Assembly: GCA_964558825.1 (NCBI GenBank)
Contig: CAZLGB010000122.1
Coordinates: 1 to 10,563 of the forward strand
DNA: 10,563 nt
Reading direction: 5' to 3'
Origin: Phosphoribacter sp964558825
GTDB lineage: Bacteria > Actinomycetota > Actinomycetes > Actinomycetales > Dermatophilaceae
Position 1 is the first letter of the stretch, and each line of letters starts with the position of its first letter. Shown here one piece after another: positions 1 to 5,417 of this stretch. The notes beneath the pieces were generated by a model. It was not told the DNA's origin. It worked only from the letters and a program-made list of their open reading frames with translations, and did not search any database. The translations under genes were made by a program, and so were the position numbers.

Positions 1-97
1 GCTGCCTCACCTGGCGCTCACGGTCGGAGAGATCGGCGCCACGGGCCCGGGGGGGGCCGGCATACCGCCTGGCGCGCGCGGCATACCGCTCGGCTGA
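1..97 (+). CDS. C-terminal tail of an unidentified protein (partial, 5' end outside window)
   Basis: Reading from base 2, the plus strand is open for 31 codons and stops at TGA 95-97. The peptide contains LTVGEIGATGPGGAGIPPG and ends in GIPLG, a Gly/Pro-rich tail. Nearly all third positions are G or C, which fits coding DNA in this genome. The two exceptions worth noting are ATA codons lying inside two GGCATAC heptamers (59 and 80). I do not recognise the family from so short a tail. The gene would lie about 130 bp upstream of the MFS transporter on the same strand, but the palindrome at 152-175 suggests the transporter has its own control. The opposite strand is also open here, so the call is tentative. 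Confidence 0.35.
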   Translation, partial: LPHLALTVGEIGATGPGGAGIPPGARGIPLG

Positions 98-151
98 GGG
101 CGGCGCGCGCGGGAGCGACGGTGGTTCCTCACGGCGGAATCCGCGATGCGG

Positions 152-175
152 AGATCGTCAACTATCTGACGATCT
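152..175. promoter_or_regulatory. Operator-like interrupted palindrome upstream of the MFS transporter
   Basis: AGATCGTCA (152-160) and TGACGATCT (167-175) are perfect reverse complements separated by six bases (ACTATC). A second short palindrome, GTGCTCAAGCAC, lies at 194-205. The site is about 50-75 bp before the transporter start. This size and layout are usual for dimeric GntR-, TetR- or MarR-type regulators of aromatic-acid transport genes. No regulator gene for it is in the window, and no convincing -35/-10 pair is visible beside it. Its function as an operator is inferred from symmetry and position. Confidence 0.5.
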
Positions 176-227
176 TGGTTACGTTGCGGGCAAGTGCTCA
201 AGCACCCACCCCCCATCCCCCATCGAA

Positions 228-1607
228 GTGGAGCCCACCGTGCAACTGCGGGAGGTCATTCGCCGAGGGCCAATGACGCGATTCCAATGGACCGTCGTCG
301 CCATCGCCATCTTGCTCACCGTTATCGACGGTTACGAGATCCTCGTCACGTCGTTCACCCTGCCTGCGCTCACCAGCTTCTTCAAGCTCGACACCGGCCA
401 GCAGGGCCTCGTCGCGTCGATCGGCACCCTCGGGATGGGTGTCGGCGCAGCGACGCTGTCACCCTTCGCCGACCGGCTCGGTCGCCGCAAGCACATCCTT
501 CTCTCGCTCATCGCGATCGTCGTGGGCATGGTGCTCAGCGGTCTCGCCCCGACCTTCCCCCTCTTCCTCACCTTCCGCTTCATCGCTGGTCTCTTCCTCG
601 GTGGCATCGTCCCGAGCATCAACGTGCTCGTGTCGGAATACGCCTCGGACGACAAGCGCGGGACGGTCATGGGTGTCTACGGCATCGGTTTCCCGCTCGG
701 TGCGGCCGTCGGCGGCTTCCTGTCGATCTGGCTCATCGGTGCCTTCACCTGGCGCGGCCCCTACTTCTTCTCGGCCATCTGCACGGCGCTCATCGCGGTT
801 TGGGCCTACTTCGCCCTGCCCGAGTCGGTCGGCTACCTCGTCGAGCGTCGTCCGGCCGGCGCGCTCGAGATCTACAACGCCCTGGGCGCCAAGATGGGTC
901 TGGCTCCGGCCAACGCTCTGCCCGAGGCTGCCGCGGCCGCCACCAAGCCGTCGCTCGGCAAGGACATGTGGCAGGGCATCATGCTCAAGCGCACGATCCT
1001 GCTGTGGATCGCTTACGCCCTGCTCATCGCGGCCTTCTACTTCTCCAACAGCCTCACGGCAACCTTGGTCAAGGAGTCGACTGGTGACCAGAACATCGGC
1101 ATCACCGCCCAGGCGCTCGTCGCCACCGGTGGCGTGATCGGCGCGCTGCTCTTCGCGGCGCTGTCGAGCCGGATCCACCCCCGCGTGGTCACCGCCATCT
1201 TCATGGCCTTCGGCACGGTGGCCTTCTTCGCCTTCGCCGGCTTCTTCAAGGTGACGGCCATCGTCCTGGTCCTCGCGGTCCTGGTCGGCATGGCGGCCAA
1301 CGGTGGCGTCGCGGCCTACTACGCGATCAGCCCGCCGATCTACCCGACGACCATCCGGGCGGCCGCGGTCGGTCAGATGATGGGCTTCGGCCGCGTCGTC
1401 GCCTTCCTCGCCCCCAACATCGCGGCCTTCCTCAAGGGCCAGGGGCTTTCCTCGCCGACGATCTACCAGATCTTCGGAGTGGTCCTGGCCGTGTCGGGTG
1501 TGGCGGTGTGGTCGCTGCACAAGAGCTACAGGGGGGCCAACGCGCTCGACGCCATGCAGATCGAGAAGCAGGCCGTCGCCGCGACCGAGTCCGTGGTTGC
1601 TCACTGA
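228..1607 (+). CDS. MFS transporter, aromatic acid:H+ symporter (AAHS) type
   Basis: A 459-residue integral membrane protein with about 12 hydrophobic segments and a longer cytoplasmic loop near residues 205-250, the usual size and layout for this family. Seen motifs: the TM1 acidic motif DGYE (34-37), the loop 2-3 motif DRLGRRK (82-88), the family signature region from RFIAG to RGTVMG (117-149), and YPTTIR (372-377) before TM11. Together these match the AAHS group, which imports benzoate, hydroxybenzoate, vanillate or related acids with protons. The substrate cannot be told from sequence. The start is uncertain: GTG at 228 keeps the conserved LREVIRRGPMTRFQW leader, GTG 240 is possible, and ATG 273 would remove most of that leader. 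No strong ribosome site precedes any of them. No catabolic gene is adjacent. The gene contains no GGCATAC heptamer. Confidence 0.9.
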   Translation: MEPTVQLREVIRRGPMTRFQWTVVAIAILLTVIDGYEILVTSFTLPALTSFFKLDTGQQGLVASIGTLGMGVGAATLSPFADRLGRRKHILLSLIAIVVGMVLSGLAPTFPLFLTFRFIAGLFLGGIVPSINVLVSEYASDDKRGTVMGVYGIGFPLGAAVGGFLSIWLIGAFTWRGPYFFSAICTALIAVWAYFALPESVGYLVERRPAGALEIYNALGAKMGLAPANALPEAAAAATKPSLGKDMWQGIMLKRTILLWIAYALLIAAFYFSNSLTATLVKESTGDQNIGITAQALVATGGVIGALLFAALSSRIHPRVVTAIFMAFGTVAFFAFAGFFKVTAIVLVLAVLVGMAANGGVAAYYAISPPIYPTTIRAAAVGQMMGFGRVVAFLAPNIAAFLKGQGLSSPTIYQIFGVVLAVSGVAVWSLHKSYRGANALDAMQIEKQAVAATESVVAH

Positions 1608-1633
1608 GCCTCGGCTCTTGATAGACCGCAACC

Positions 1634-1683
1634 CTGATCGGGGTCGGCGAGCGCAGTCGCTCGCCGGCCCCGATCGGCGTTTT
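1634..1683 (+). terminator. Intrinsic terminator of the MFS gene
   Basis: A 20-bp stem with two G-T wobbles (1634-1653 pairing with 1658-1677) has the loop CAGT and is followed by CG and a TTTT run at 1680-1683. It begins 26 bp after the transporter stop codon. The stem is long and GC-rich, so this is a confident rho-independent terminator and isolates the transporter from the usp region. Confidence 0.88.
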
Positions 1684-1770
1684 GCCACCTGGCGAGTCCC
1701 CACCTGCCGTTGTTCCCCGAGCCCGTCGGTGATCCTCGGGGCAGCGGTGTTGCACGCCCCCGACCGGCGA

Positions 1771-1980
1771 CTTCGCGTCGACCCCTCGGCGGTCGTGGTC
1801 GCGTCCTCATGTGCATGCCGTGGCCGGCTTGTCTTCGCGTCGACCCCTCGGCGGGCGTGGTCGCGTCCTCATGTGTATGCCGTGGCCGGCTTGTCTTCGC
1901 GTCGACCCCTCGGCGGGCGTGGTCGCGTCCTCATGTGTATGCCGTGGCCGGCTTGTCTTCGCGTCGACCCCGGCGGGAGT
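1771..1980. repeat. 62-bp tandem repeat upstream of usp
   Basis: Units start at 1771, 1833, 1895 and 1957, each with CTTCGCGTCGACCCC. The first three are complete at exactly 62 bp; the fourth is truncated after about 20 bp. Units 2 and 3 are identical. Unit 1 differs at least by GGCGGT for GGCGGG and by GCATGCC for GTATGCC. A looser copy of the first few bases (CCGACCGGCGACTTCG) lies just before unit 1. Since 62 is not a multiple of three, successive units are read in different frames, so the array is not a protein repeat even though frames through it stay open. It ends about 50 bp before the usp start and therefore lies in its promoter or leader. The stretch 1684-1770 shows nothing else recognisable. 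Confidence 0.93.
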
Positions 1981-2029
1981 CGTCGACCAGCGCAGTGGCA
2001 AGCTCGTGAGTAGCGGAAAGGACGGCTCG

Positions 2030-2464
2030 ATGAGTAAGACACACCGGATCGTCGTCGGCGTTGACGGCTCAGAGGCCAGCGCTCGAGCCCTGCGCTGGGC
2101 GGCATACCTTGGGCGCACGATGGGCGCGGCCATCGAGGCGGTGACCGCCTGGCAGTATCCCCCGAGCTCGGTGATGCCCACGGAGGGCAGCTTCGACCCG
2201 GAGGTGGCCGGCCGTCGGTTGCTCGACGAGACCGTCGACACTGTCCTCGGGCCGGCGGGCGTGATGGTCAACCGTCGTTTTATCTGGGCGTCGACTGGGC
2301 CGGCGCTGGTGGAGGAGTCGGCCGATGCGCTGCTGCTCGTCGTCGGCTCACGCGCCCAGGGTGAGCTCGTGGGGATGCTGCTCGGGTCGGTGGGGCAATA
2401 CGTGGCCGCCCATGCTCGCTGCCCGGTGCTCATCGTCCGCGACGACGACCCGCCCACCACCTGA
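2030..2464 (+). CDS. Universal stress protein (UspA family, single domain)
   Basis: A 144-residue cytoplasmic protein of standard length for a single-domain USP. It starts at ATG 2030 behind AAAGGA (2017-2022), seven bases away. The N-terminal strand IVVGVDGSEAS carries the nucleotide-contacting Asp12. The C-terminal ATP-binding loop runs VVGSRAQGELVGMLLGSV (104-121) and is followed by the HARCPVLIVR strand (128-137). The family pattern is G-2x-G-9x-G-S/T; here the second glycine is Ala109, while G106, G119 and S120 are kept. ATP binding is therefore likely but not certain. An in-frame upstream extension to 1811 is rejected because it is translated repeat DNA. In actinobacteria such proteins often belong to hypoxia or stationary-phase responses, but no DosR-type box was seen here. 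The gene stands alone between two repeat blocks. Confidence 0.93.
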   Translation: MSKTHRIVVGVDGSEASARALRWAAYLGRTMGAAIEAVTAWQYPPSSVMPTEGSFDPEVAGRRLLDETVDTVLGPAGVMVNRRFIWASTGPALVEESADALLLVVGSRAQGELVGMLLGSVGQYVAAHARCPVLIVRDDDPPTT

Positions 2465-2497
2465 GCGTGACCTGAACGGCCCGACGGCACGGTCCAG

Positions 2498-2626
2498 CCC
2501 GGAATGATCTGCCGGGGGCCCGACCTGCCGGGGCCCAACGCTCCGGAATCCTGCCGGGGCCCAACGCTCCGGAATCCAGACGGTGCACTGAGACTCAGCC
2601 GTCGGCCGTGGGCCGTCGGCCGTGGG
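2498..2626. repeat. Short tandem duplications downstream of usp (26-mer x2, 14-mer x2)
   Basis: A 26-bp unit beginning CCTGCCGGGGCCCAACG is present twice in perfect tandem (2524-2549 and 2550-2575), with a degenerate third copy just upstream (about 2498-2523). Further on, CCGTCGGCCGTGGG is present twice in perfect tandem (2599-2612, 2613-2626). Neither length preserves reading frame and no good ribosome site is present, so this is non-coding. GGGCCC palindromes inside the 26-mer could form small hairpins and help end usp transcription, but there is no T-run. Confidence 0.88.
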
Positions 2627-2636
2627 GCGGCGACCG

Positions 2637-2829
2637 ACTTCGCTGAGGTTTCGTGCACTTCGCTGACCTTGCAGGGTCAGCGAAGTGCATTGAAGGTCAG
2701 TGAAGTCGTGGGCGATTTTGCGCGAAGGTCAGCGAAGTGCATTGAAGGTCAGTGAAGTCGTGGGCGATTCTGCGCGAGGTCAGCGAAGTGCAGCGAAGGT
2801 CCGTGAAGTGCGGCGCCGGTCAGTGACGT
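2637..2829. repeat. Phased array of GGTCAGYGAAGT boxes (52-bp tandem repeat with internal 20-bp period)
   Basis: Seven plus-strand copies of GGTCAGYGAAGT or one-mismatch variants start at 2675, 2695, 2727, 2747, 2778, 2798 and 2818, so the steps are 20, 32, 20, 31, 20 and 20 bp. Two inverted copies precede them: ACTTCGCTGAGG at 2637 and ACTTCGCTGACC at 2657, also 20 bp apart. The longer steps contain GTCGTGGGCGATT plus a TTGCGCGAA-like tail, giving a 52-bp higher-order unit. No reading frame through it has coding character. It lies in the convergent gap between usp and the AbiEi-like gene. Function is unknown; regular spacing near whole helical turns suggests a protein-binding array, but replication slippage can also create such repeats. 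Confidence 0.9.
2654..2689. repeat. 15-bp perfect hairpin at the inverted junction of the box array
   Basis: TGCACTTCGCTGACC (2654-2668) pairs perfectly with GGTCAGCGAAGTGCA (2675-2689) across the loop TTGCAG. It forms where the inverted boxes meet the direct ones. There is no T-run on either side, so it is not a classical intrinsic terminator, although in a convergent gap it could still slow or end transcription from both sides. Confidence 0.8.
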
Positions 2830-2941
2830 CGTGGGCGAGGGGGGACTCCGACCGTGGGCGAGCCAAGTTCGCCGGACCTCACCCAGCTGCGGTGACTGTC
2901 AGCAATGTGCCGCAAGGCGACCGAAGTGGGCGGCGGATCCG
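2830..2941. repeat. Degenerate continuation of the box array
   Basis: After the clear array, related but decayed words continue: CGTGGGCGAG at about 2830 and 2852, TGTCAGCAATGTGC at 2897 and GGCGACCGAAGT at 2916. The last two are 19 bp apart, echoing the 20-bp step. No gene is supported in this stretch. It runs right up to the stop codon of the minus-strand gene. Confidence 0.5.
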
Positions 2942-3937
2942 TCACCGACCGCGCGAGCGAGCGGCCTCGACCGCAGCCAGCCATGCTGGTGGAGTCGGCC
3001 GAGCGGCCGCTCGGTCGATGGCCCGACGCATCCGCCGCGCGAAGAGCCTCAGCTCGTCGAGCTCGCGCCAGATCACCCGCTCGACCTCGAACCCCAACCC
3101 GCGCACCCAGTCCTCGCGCTCCTTGTCGGCCGCCAGCACCGCCCGGCCGGTCTGACCATCCCGGTCGGCATACTTGACCATGCCGTCGAACTCGGCGATG
3201 ACCGGATGCTCGGCGAGCATGAAGTCGGCAACGGCCAATCTGCCATCGGCCCGGATCTGGGCCTGTGAGAACACCGGCAAGCGCAGCAGGTGGAAGACAT
3301 GCCGCAGCCTCGTCTCGCCCGGCGACTCGGAACGTCGGTCGGCGAGGGACAAGAACGCCGAAAGCCTCCCGCTGCGTGGATGCCGGGCGACTCCAGCGAG
3401 GGCTTCCACGAGCTCGGCATCCGTGAGCAGCTCACGATGGAGGGCGGCATCGGCGGCGATGAGTGCGTCCATCGGGCCACACACCATCCCGGTTTGGACG
3501 ATCGCCCAGGCTGGTCGGAGGCGTCCTTCGGCGATCGAGCCCGGAAGCTGCCGATGGACCACCAATCCCGGTCGACGCCGTGACTGGTCGCTGTCCACCC
3601 GCGTGAGATGCACGGTCGCCAGGTCCGCTCGATAGAGGGGGAGCCCCAGGCGCAGCAGCTCGCTGTAGGGACTCGGCACGGCCCGGCCGGCGAAGGTCAC
3701 CGCCAGTGCCTCGGTGGCCAGGCGATGACGATCCTCGGCATTGGTGGGCTGGCGAGCGGCATACCAACCTCGGGTGATGGGCGCGAGCCGCCCGGCCTGG
3801 ACCAGCGCAGCGATGGCCCGCTGGTCGACGCCCAAGGAGCGCAGTTGCCCCACCGGCCAGAGCGAGGCTGCGCCGAGGTCGACGTCGACGAGCGGCCGGT
3901 CGGGCCAGCGGTCAGTGCCGGTGCTGAGGAATGGCAT
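2942..3937 (-). CDS. AbiEi-like winged-helix protein with C-terminal DUF559/Vsr-type nuclease fold
   Basis: A 331-residue protein if begun at the ATG ending at 3937. The N-terminal part has a winged-helix region (VGQLRSLGVDQRAIAALVQ, 29-47, followed by GRLAPITRGWYA), as in AbiEi-type antitoxin domains. The C-terminal part resembles the DUF559/Vsr-like PD-(D/E)xK fold: E208 in SPGETRLR, D238 in VADFML, E249-F-D-G, and a late DKERED...LGFEVERVIWREL helix-strand. Actinobacterial genomes carry many such proteins, mostly annotated as AbiEi-family antitoxin-domain or DUF559 proteins, with no settled function. No AbiEii toxin is adjacent, so it is not a visible toxin-antitoxin pair. A longer start at 4066 is open, but its extra 43 residues look non-coding and cover a DnaA box. 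It converges on usp and diverges from the bkd operon. Confidence 0.75.
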   Translation of the reverse strand: MPFLSTGTDRWPDRPLVDVDLGAASLWPVGQLRSLGVDQRAIAALVQAGRLAPITRGWYAARQPTNAEDRHRLATEALAVTFAGRAVPSPYSELLRLGLPLYRADLATVHLTRVDSDQSRRRPGLVVHRQLPGSIAEGRLRPAWAIVQTGMVCGPMDALIAADAALHRELLTDAELVEALAGVARHPRSGRLSAFLSLADRRSESPGETRLRHVFHLLRLPVFSQAQIRADGRLAVADFMLAEHPVIAEFDGMVKYADRDGQTGRAVLAADKEREDWVRGLGFEVERVIWRELDELRLFARRMRRAIDRAAARPTPPAWLAAVEAARSRGR

Positions 3938-4219
3938 GTCGCCAGCTTGCGCTTTCGGGTGCGAGCAGTGGCGCCCGCCTTGCCCTTGGCTGTGGATAAC
4001 CCCGTATGCCGGCGCGTCGCCTGGCCGTGGGCCGAGGACCGCCAGCGCCTTGTCCGGATCCGCCAAGCTGCGGCAGATGCCGCCGCGCCGGTCCGCGATA
4101 TGAGATTGATCGCATTCGGACTAGGGTGAACGGACGAGCGGCCCCCAGCCGTCACGAGGCACGACGCCCAACGAGCGCGCACCGGCGATCCCGGGCAGAG
4201 CGCTCCAGCGGCCCGACGT
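3938..4219. promoter_or_regulatory. Divergent intergenic region between the AbiEi-like gene and the bkd operon
   Basis: No gene is supported here. Visible elements are a perfect DnaA box, a GTATGCC heptamer at 4004, and an AT-richer patch at 4097-4129 (ATATGAGATTGATCGCATT) followed by TAGGGT at 4122-4127. The TAGGGT could be a -10 element for the bkd operon, about 130 bp before its start codon, but no -35 sits at the right distance. Promoters for both genes should lie in this region by position. Confidence 0.4.
3991..3999 (-). other. Perfect DnaA box
   Basis: TGTGGATAA on the plus strand is TTATCCACA on the minus strand, the consensus DnaA-binding 9-mer. It is a single copy with no AT-rich unwinding element or cluster around it, so it is not an origin. 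With base composition near 70% GC, about 0.01 such sites would be expected by chance in this window. It may be a regulatory or titration site upstream of the AbiEi-like gene. Confidence 0.55.
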
Positions 4220-4243
4220 TGACCCGGCCACCACCCCGGGTCA
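4220..4243 (+). promoter_or_regulatory. Leader hairpin abutting the E1 alpha ribosome binding site
   Basis: TGACCCGG (4220-4227) pairs perfectly with CCGGGTCA (4236-4243) around an 8-base loop. Its last base is the first base of AGAAGGAG (4243-4250), the ribosome site of the GTG start at 4256. In RNA it could modulate translation of the operon; as DNA it could be a small operator. No attenuation peptide was found. Confidence 0.4.
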
Positions 4244-4255
4244 GAAGGAGCTCCT

Positions 4256-5416
4256 GTGTTCGACGCCAGCCTCCCGCCAGGTGCGGGCCAGCGCATGGGT
4301 GCCGCCGATGGCGGACCCGACATGATCCAGATCCTCACCCCCGAGGGCCAGCGGGTGGCGGATGCCGCGCAGGAATACCGCGAGGTCATCGAGGCCCTCA
4401 GCGACGAGCAGCTGCGTGGCTTCTACCGCGACCTGGTGATGATCCGGCGCTTCGACGCCGAGGCCACCGCGCTGCAGCGCCAGGGTGAGCTGGGGCTCTG
4501 GGCGAGTCTGCTCGGCCAGGAGGCCGCCCAGGTCGGCTCCGGCCGCGCGCTGCGCCCGCAGGACTATGCCTTCCCGACCTATCGCGAGCACGGGGTCGCC
4601 TGGTGCCGGGGGGTCGACCCGGTCAATCTCATGGGGATGTTCCGCGGAGTCAACCACGGCGGCTGGGACCCCAACGAGAAGAACTTCCACCTCTACACGA
4701 TCATCATCGGCGCGCAGACGCTGCACGCGACCGGCTATGCCATGGGCGTCCAGCGCGACGGCGCCGTCGGCACCGGCGACCCCGAGCGCGACACCGCCGT
4801 CATCGCCTACTTCGGCGACGGCGCGACGAGCCAGGGCGATGTCAGCGAGTCGCTCGTCTTCGCCGGCGTCAACAACTCGCCGGTCGTCTTCTTCTGCCAG
4901 AACAACCAGTGGGCCATCTCCGAGCCCAATGAGAAGCAGACCCGCGCGCCGCTCTACCACCGGGCGCGGGGCTTCGGCTTCCCCGGGTTGCGCGTCGACG
5001 GCAACGACGTCCTCGCGGTGTATGCCGTGACGACCCTTGCGCTCGACGCCGCCCGCTCGGGCCAGGGGCCGACCTTCATCGAGGCGTTCACCTATCGGAT
5101 GGGTGCCCACACGACCTCCGACGACCCGACCAAATATCGGCTCTCCGCCGAGGTCGAGCGCTGGAAACTCCGCGACCCGATCGAGCGGCTCAAGGCCTGG
5201 CTGGCGCACGAGGGCAAGGCCGACTCGGCCTTCTTCGCCGCGGTCGCTGCGGAGGCCGACACCCTCGGGGCCGACGTCCGCGCCCGCTGTCTCGCGCTGC
5301 CCGACCCGGCCGGCACCGACATGTTCGACTACGTCTACGGCGAGGCGCACCCGCTGATGGAGCGCGAGCGGGCCGAGTTCACGGCATACCAGGCGAGCTT
5401 CGAGGGGGCGCACTGA
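4256..5416 (+). CDS. bkdA: Branched-chain 2-oxoacid dehydrogenase E1 component, alpha subunit
   Basis: A 386-residue thiamine-diphosphate enzyme subunit that, with E1 beta, decarboxylates branched-chain 2-oxoacids from Val, Leu and Ile and passes the acyl group to the E2 lipoyl arm. The ThDP motif is clear: GDGATSQGDV from residue 187 through QNNQWAIS (215-222), i.e. GDG to NN. YREHGVAW (109-116) and RMGAHTTSDDPTKYR (281-295) match the family; the TSDD loop is like branched-chain E1 alpha rather than the SMSDP loop of pyruvate E1 alpha. GTG 4256 is chosen because AGAAGGAG ends five bases upstream; later in-frame ATGs at 4294 and 4322 lack this. It is the first gene of a three-gene operon, with its stop one base before the next ATG. 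Automatic annotation may call it PdhA; substrate is inferred. Confidence 0.9.
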   Translation: MFDASLPPGAGQRMGAADGGPDMIQILTPEGQRVADAAQEYREVIEALSDEQLRGFYRDLVMIRRFDAEATALQRQGELGLWASLLGQEAAQVGSGRALRPQDYAFPTYREHGVAWCRGVDPVNLMGMFRGVNHGGWDPNEKNFHLYTIIIGAQTLHATGYAMGVQRDGAVGTGDPERDTAVIAYFGDGATSQGDVSESLVFAGVNNSPVVFFCQNNQWAISEPNEKQTRAPLYHRARGFGFPGLRVDGNDVLAVYAVTTLALDAARSGQGPTFIEAFTYRMGAHTTSDDPTKYRLSAEVERWKLRDPIERLKAWLAHEGKADSAFFAAVAAEADTLGADVRARCLALPDPAGTDMFDYVYGEAHPLMERERAEFTAYQASFEGAH

Positions 5417-5417
5417 C

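Noticed and set aside
459..1703. Long open frame antisense to the MFS gene (414 codons)
   Set aside because: It is rich in Arg, Gly, Asp and Glu with no family motifs, and runs through the terminator. It is the usual antisense shadow in high-GC DNA.
1771..1980. CRISPR array or protein repeat domain
   Set aside because: The 62-bp units are contiguous without variable spacers, and their length shifts the reading frame at each unit.
1811..2029. In-frame N-terminal extension of the universal stress protein
   Set aside because: The extension is translated 62-bp repeat DNA, and a good ribosome site stands directly before ATG 2030.
2637..2829. CRISPR array
   Set aside because: The units are nearly identical throughout with no unique spacers, and the steps alternate between 20 and 31-32 bp. 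No cas gene is nearby.
2504..3155. Small plus-strand genes in the repeat region after usp
   Set aside because: The open frames lack ribosome sites, run through out-of-frame repeats and into the antisense of the AbiEi-like gene, and resemble no family.
3991..3999. Replication origin
   Set aside because: There is only one DnaA box, no AT-rich unwinding region, and neither dnaA, dnaN nor parAB nearby.
3938..4066. Longer N-terminus of the AbiEi-like protein
   Set aside because: The 43 extra residues have no family similarity and cover a DnaA box and a heptamer; family members normally begin shortly before the winged helix.
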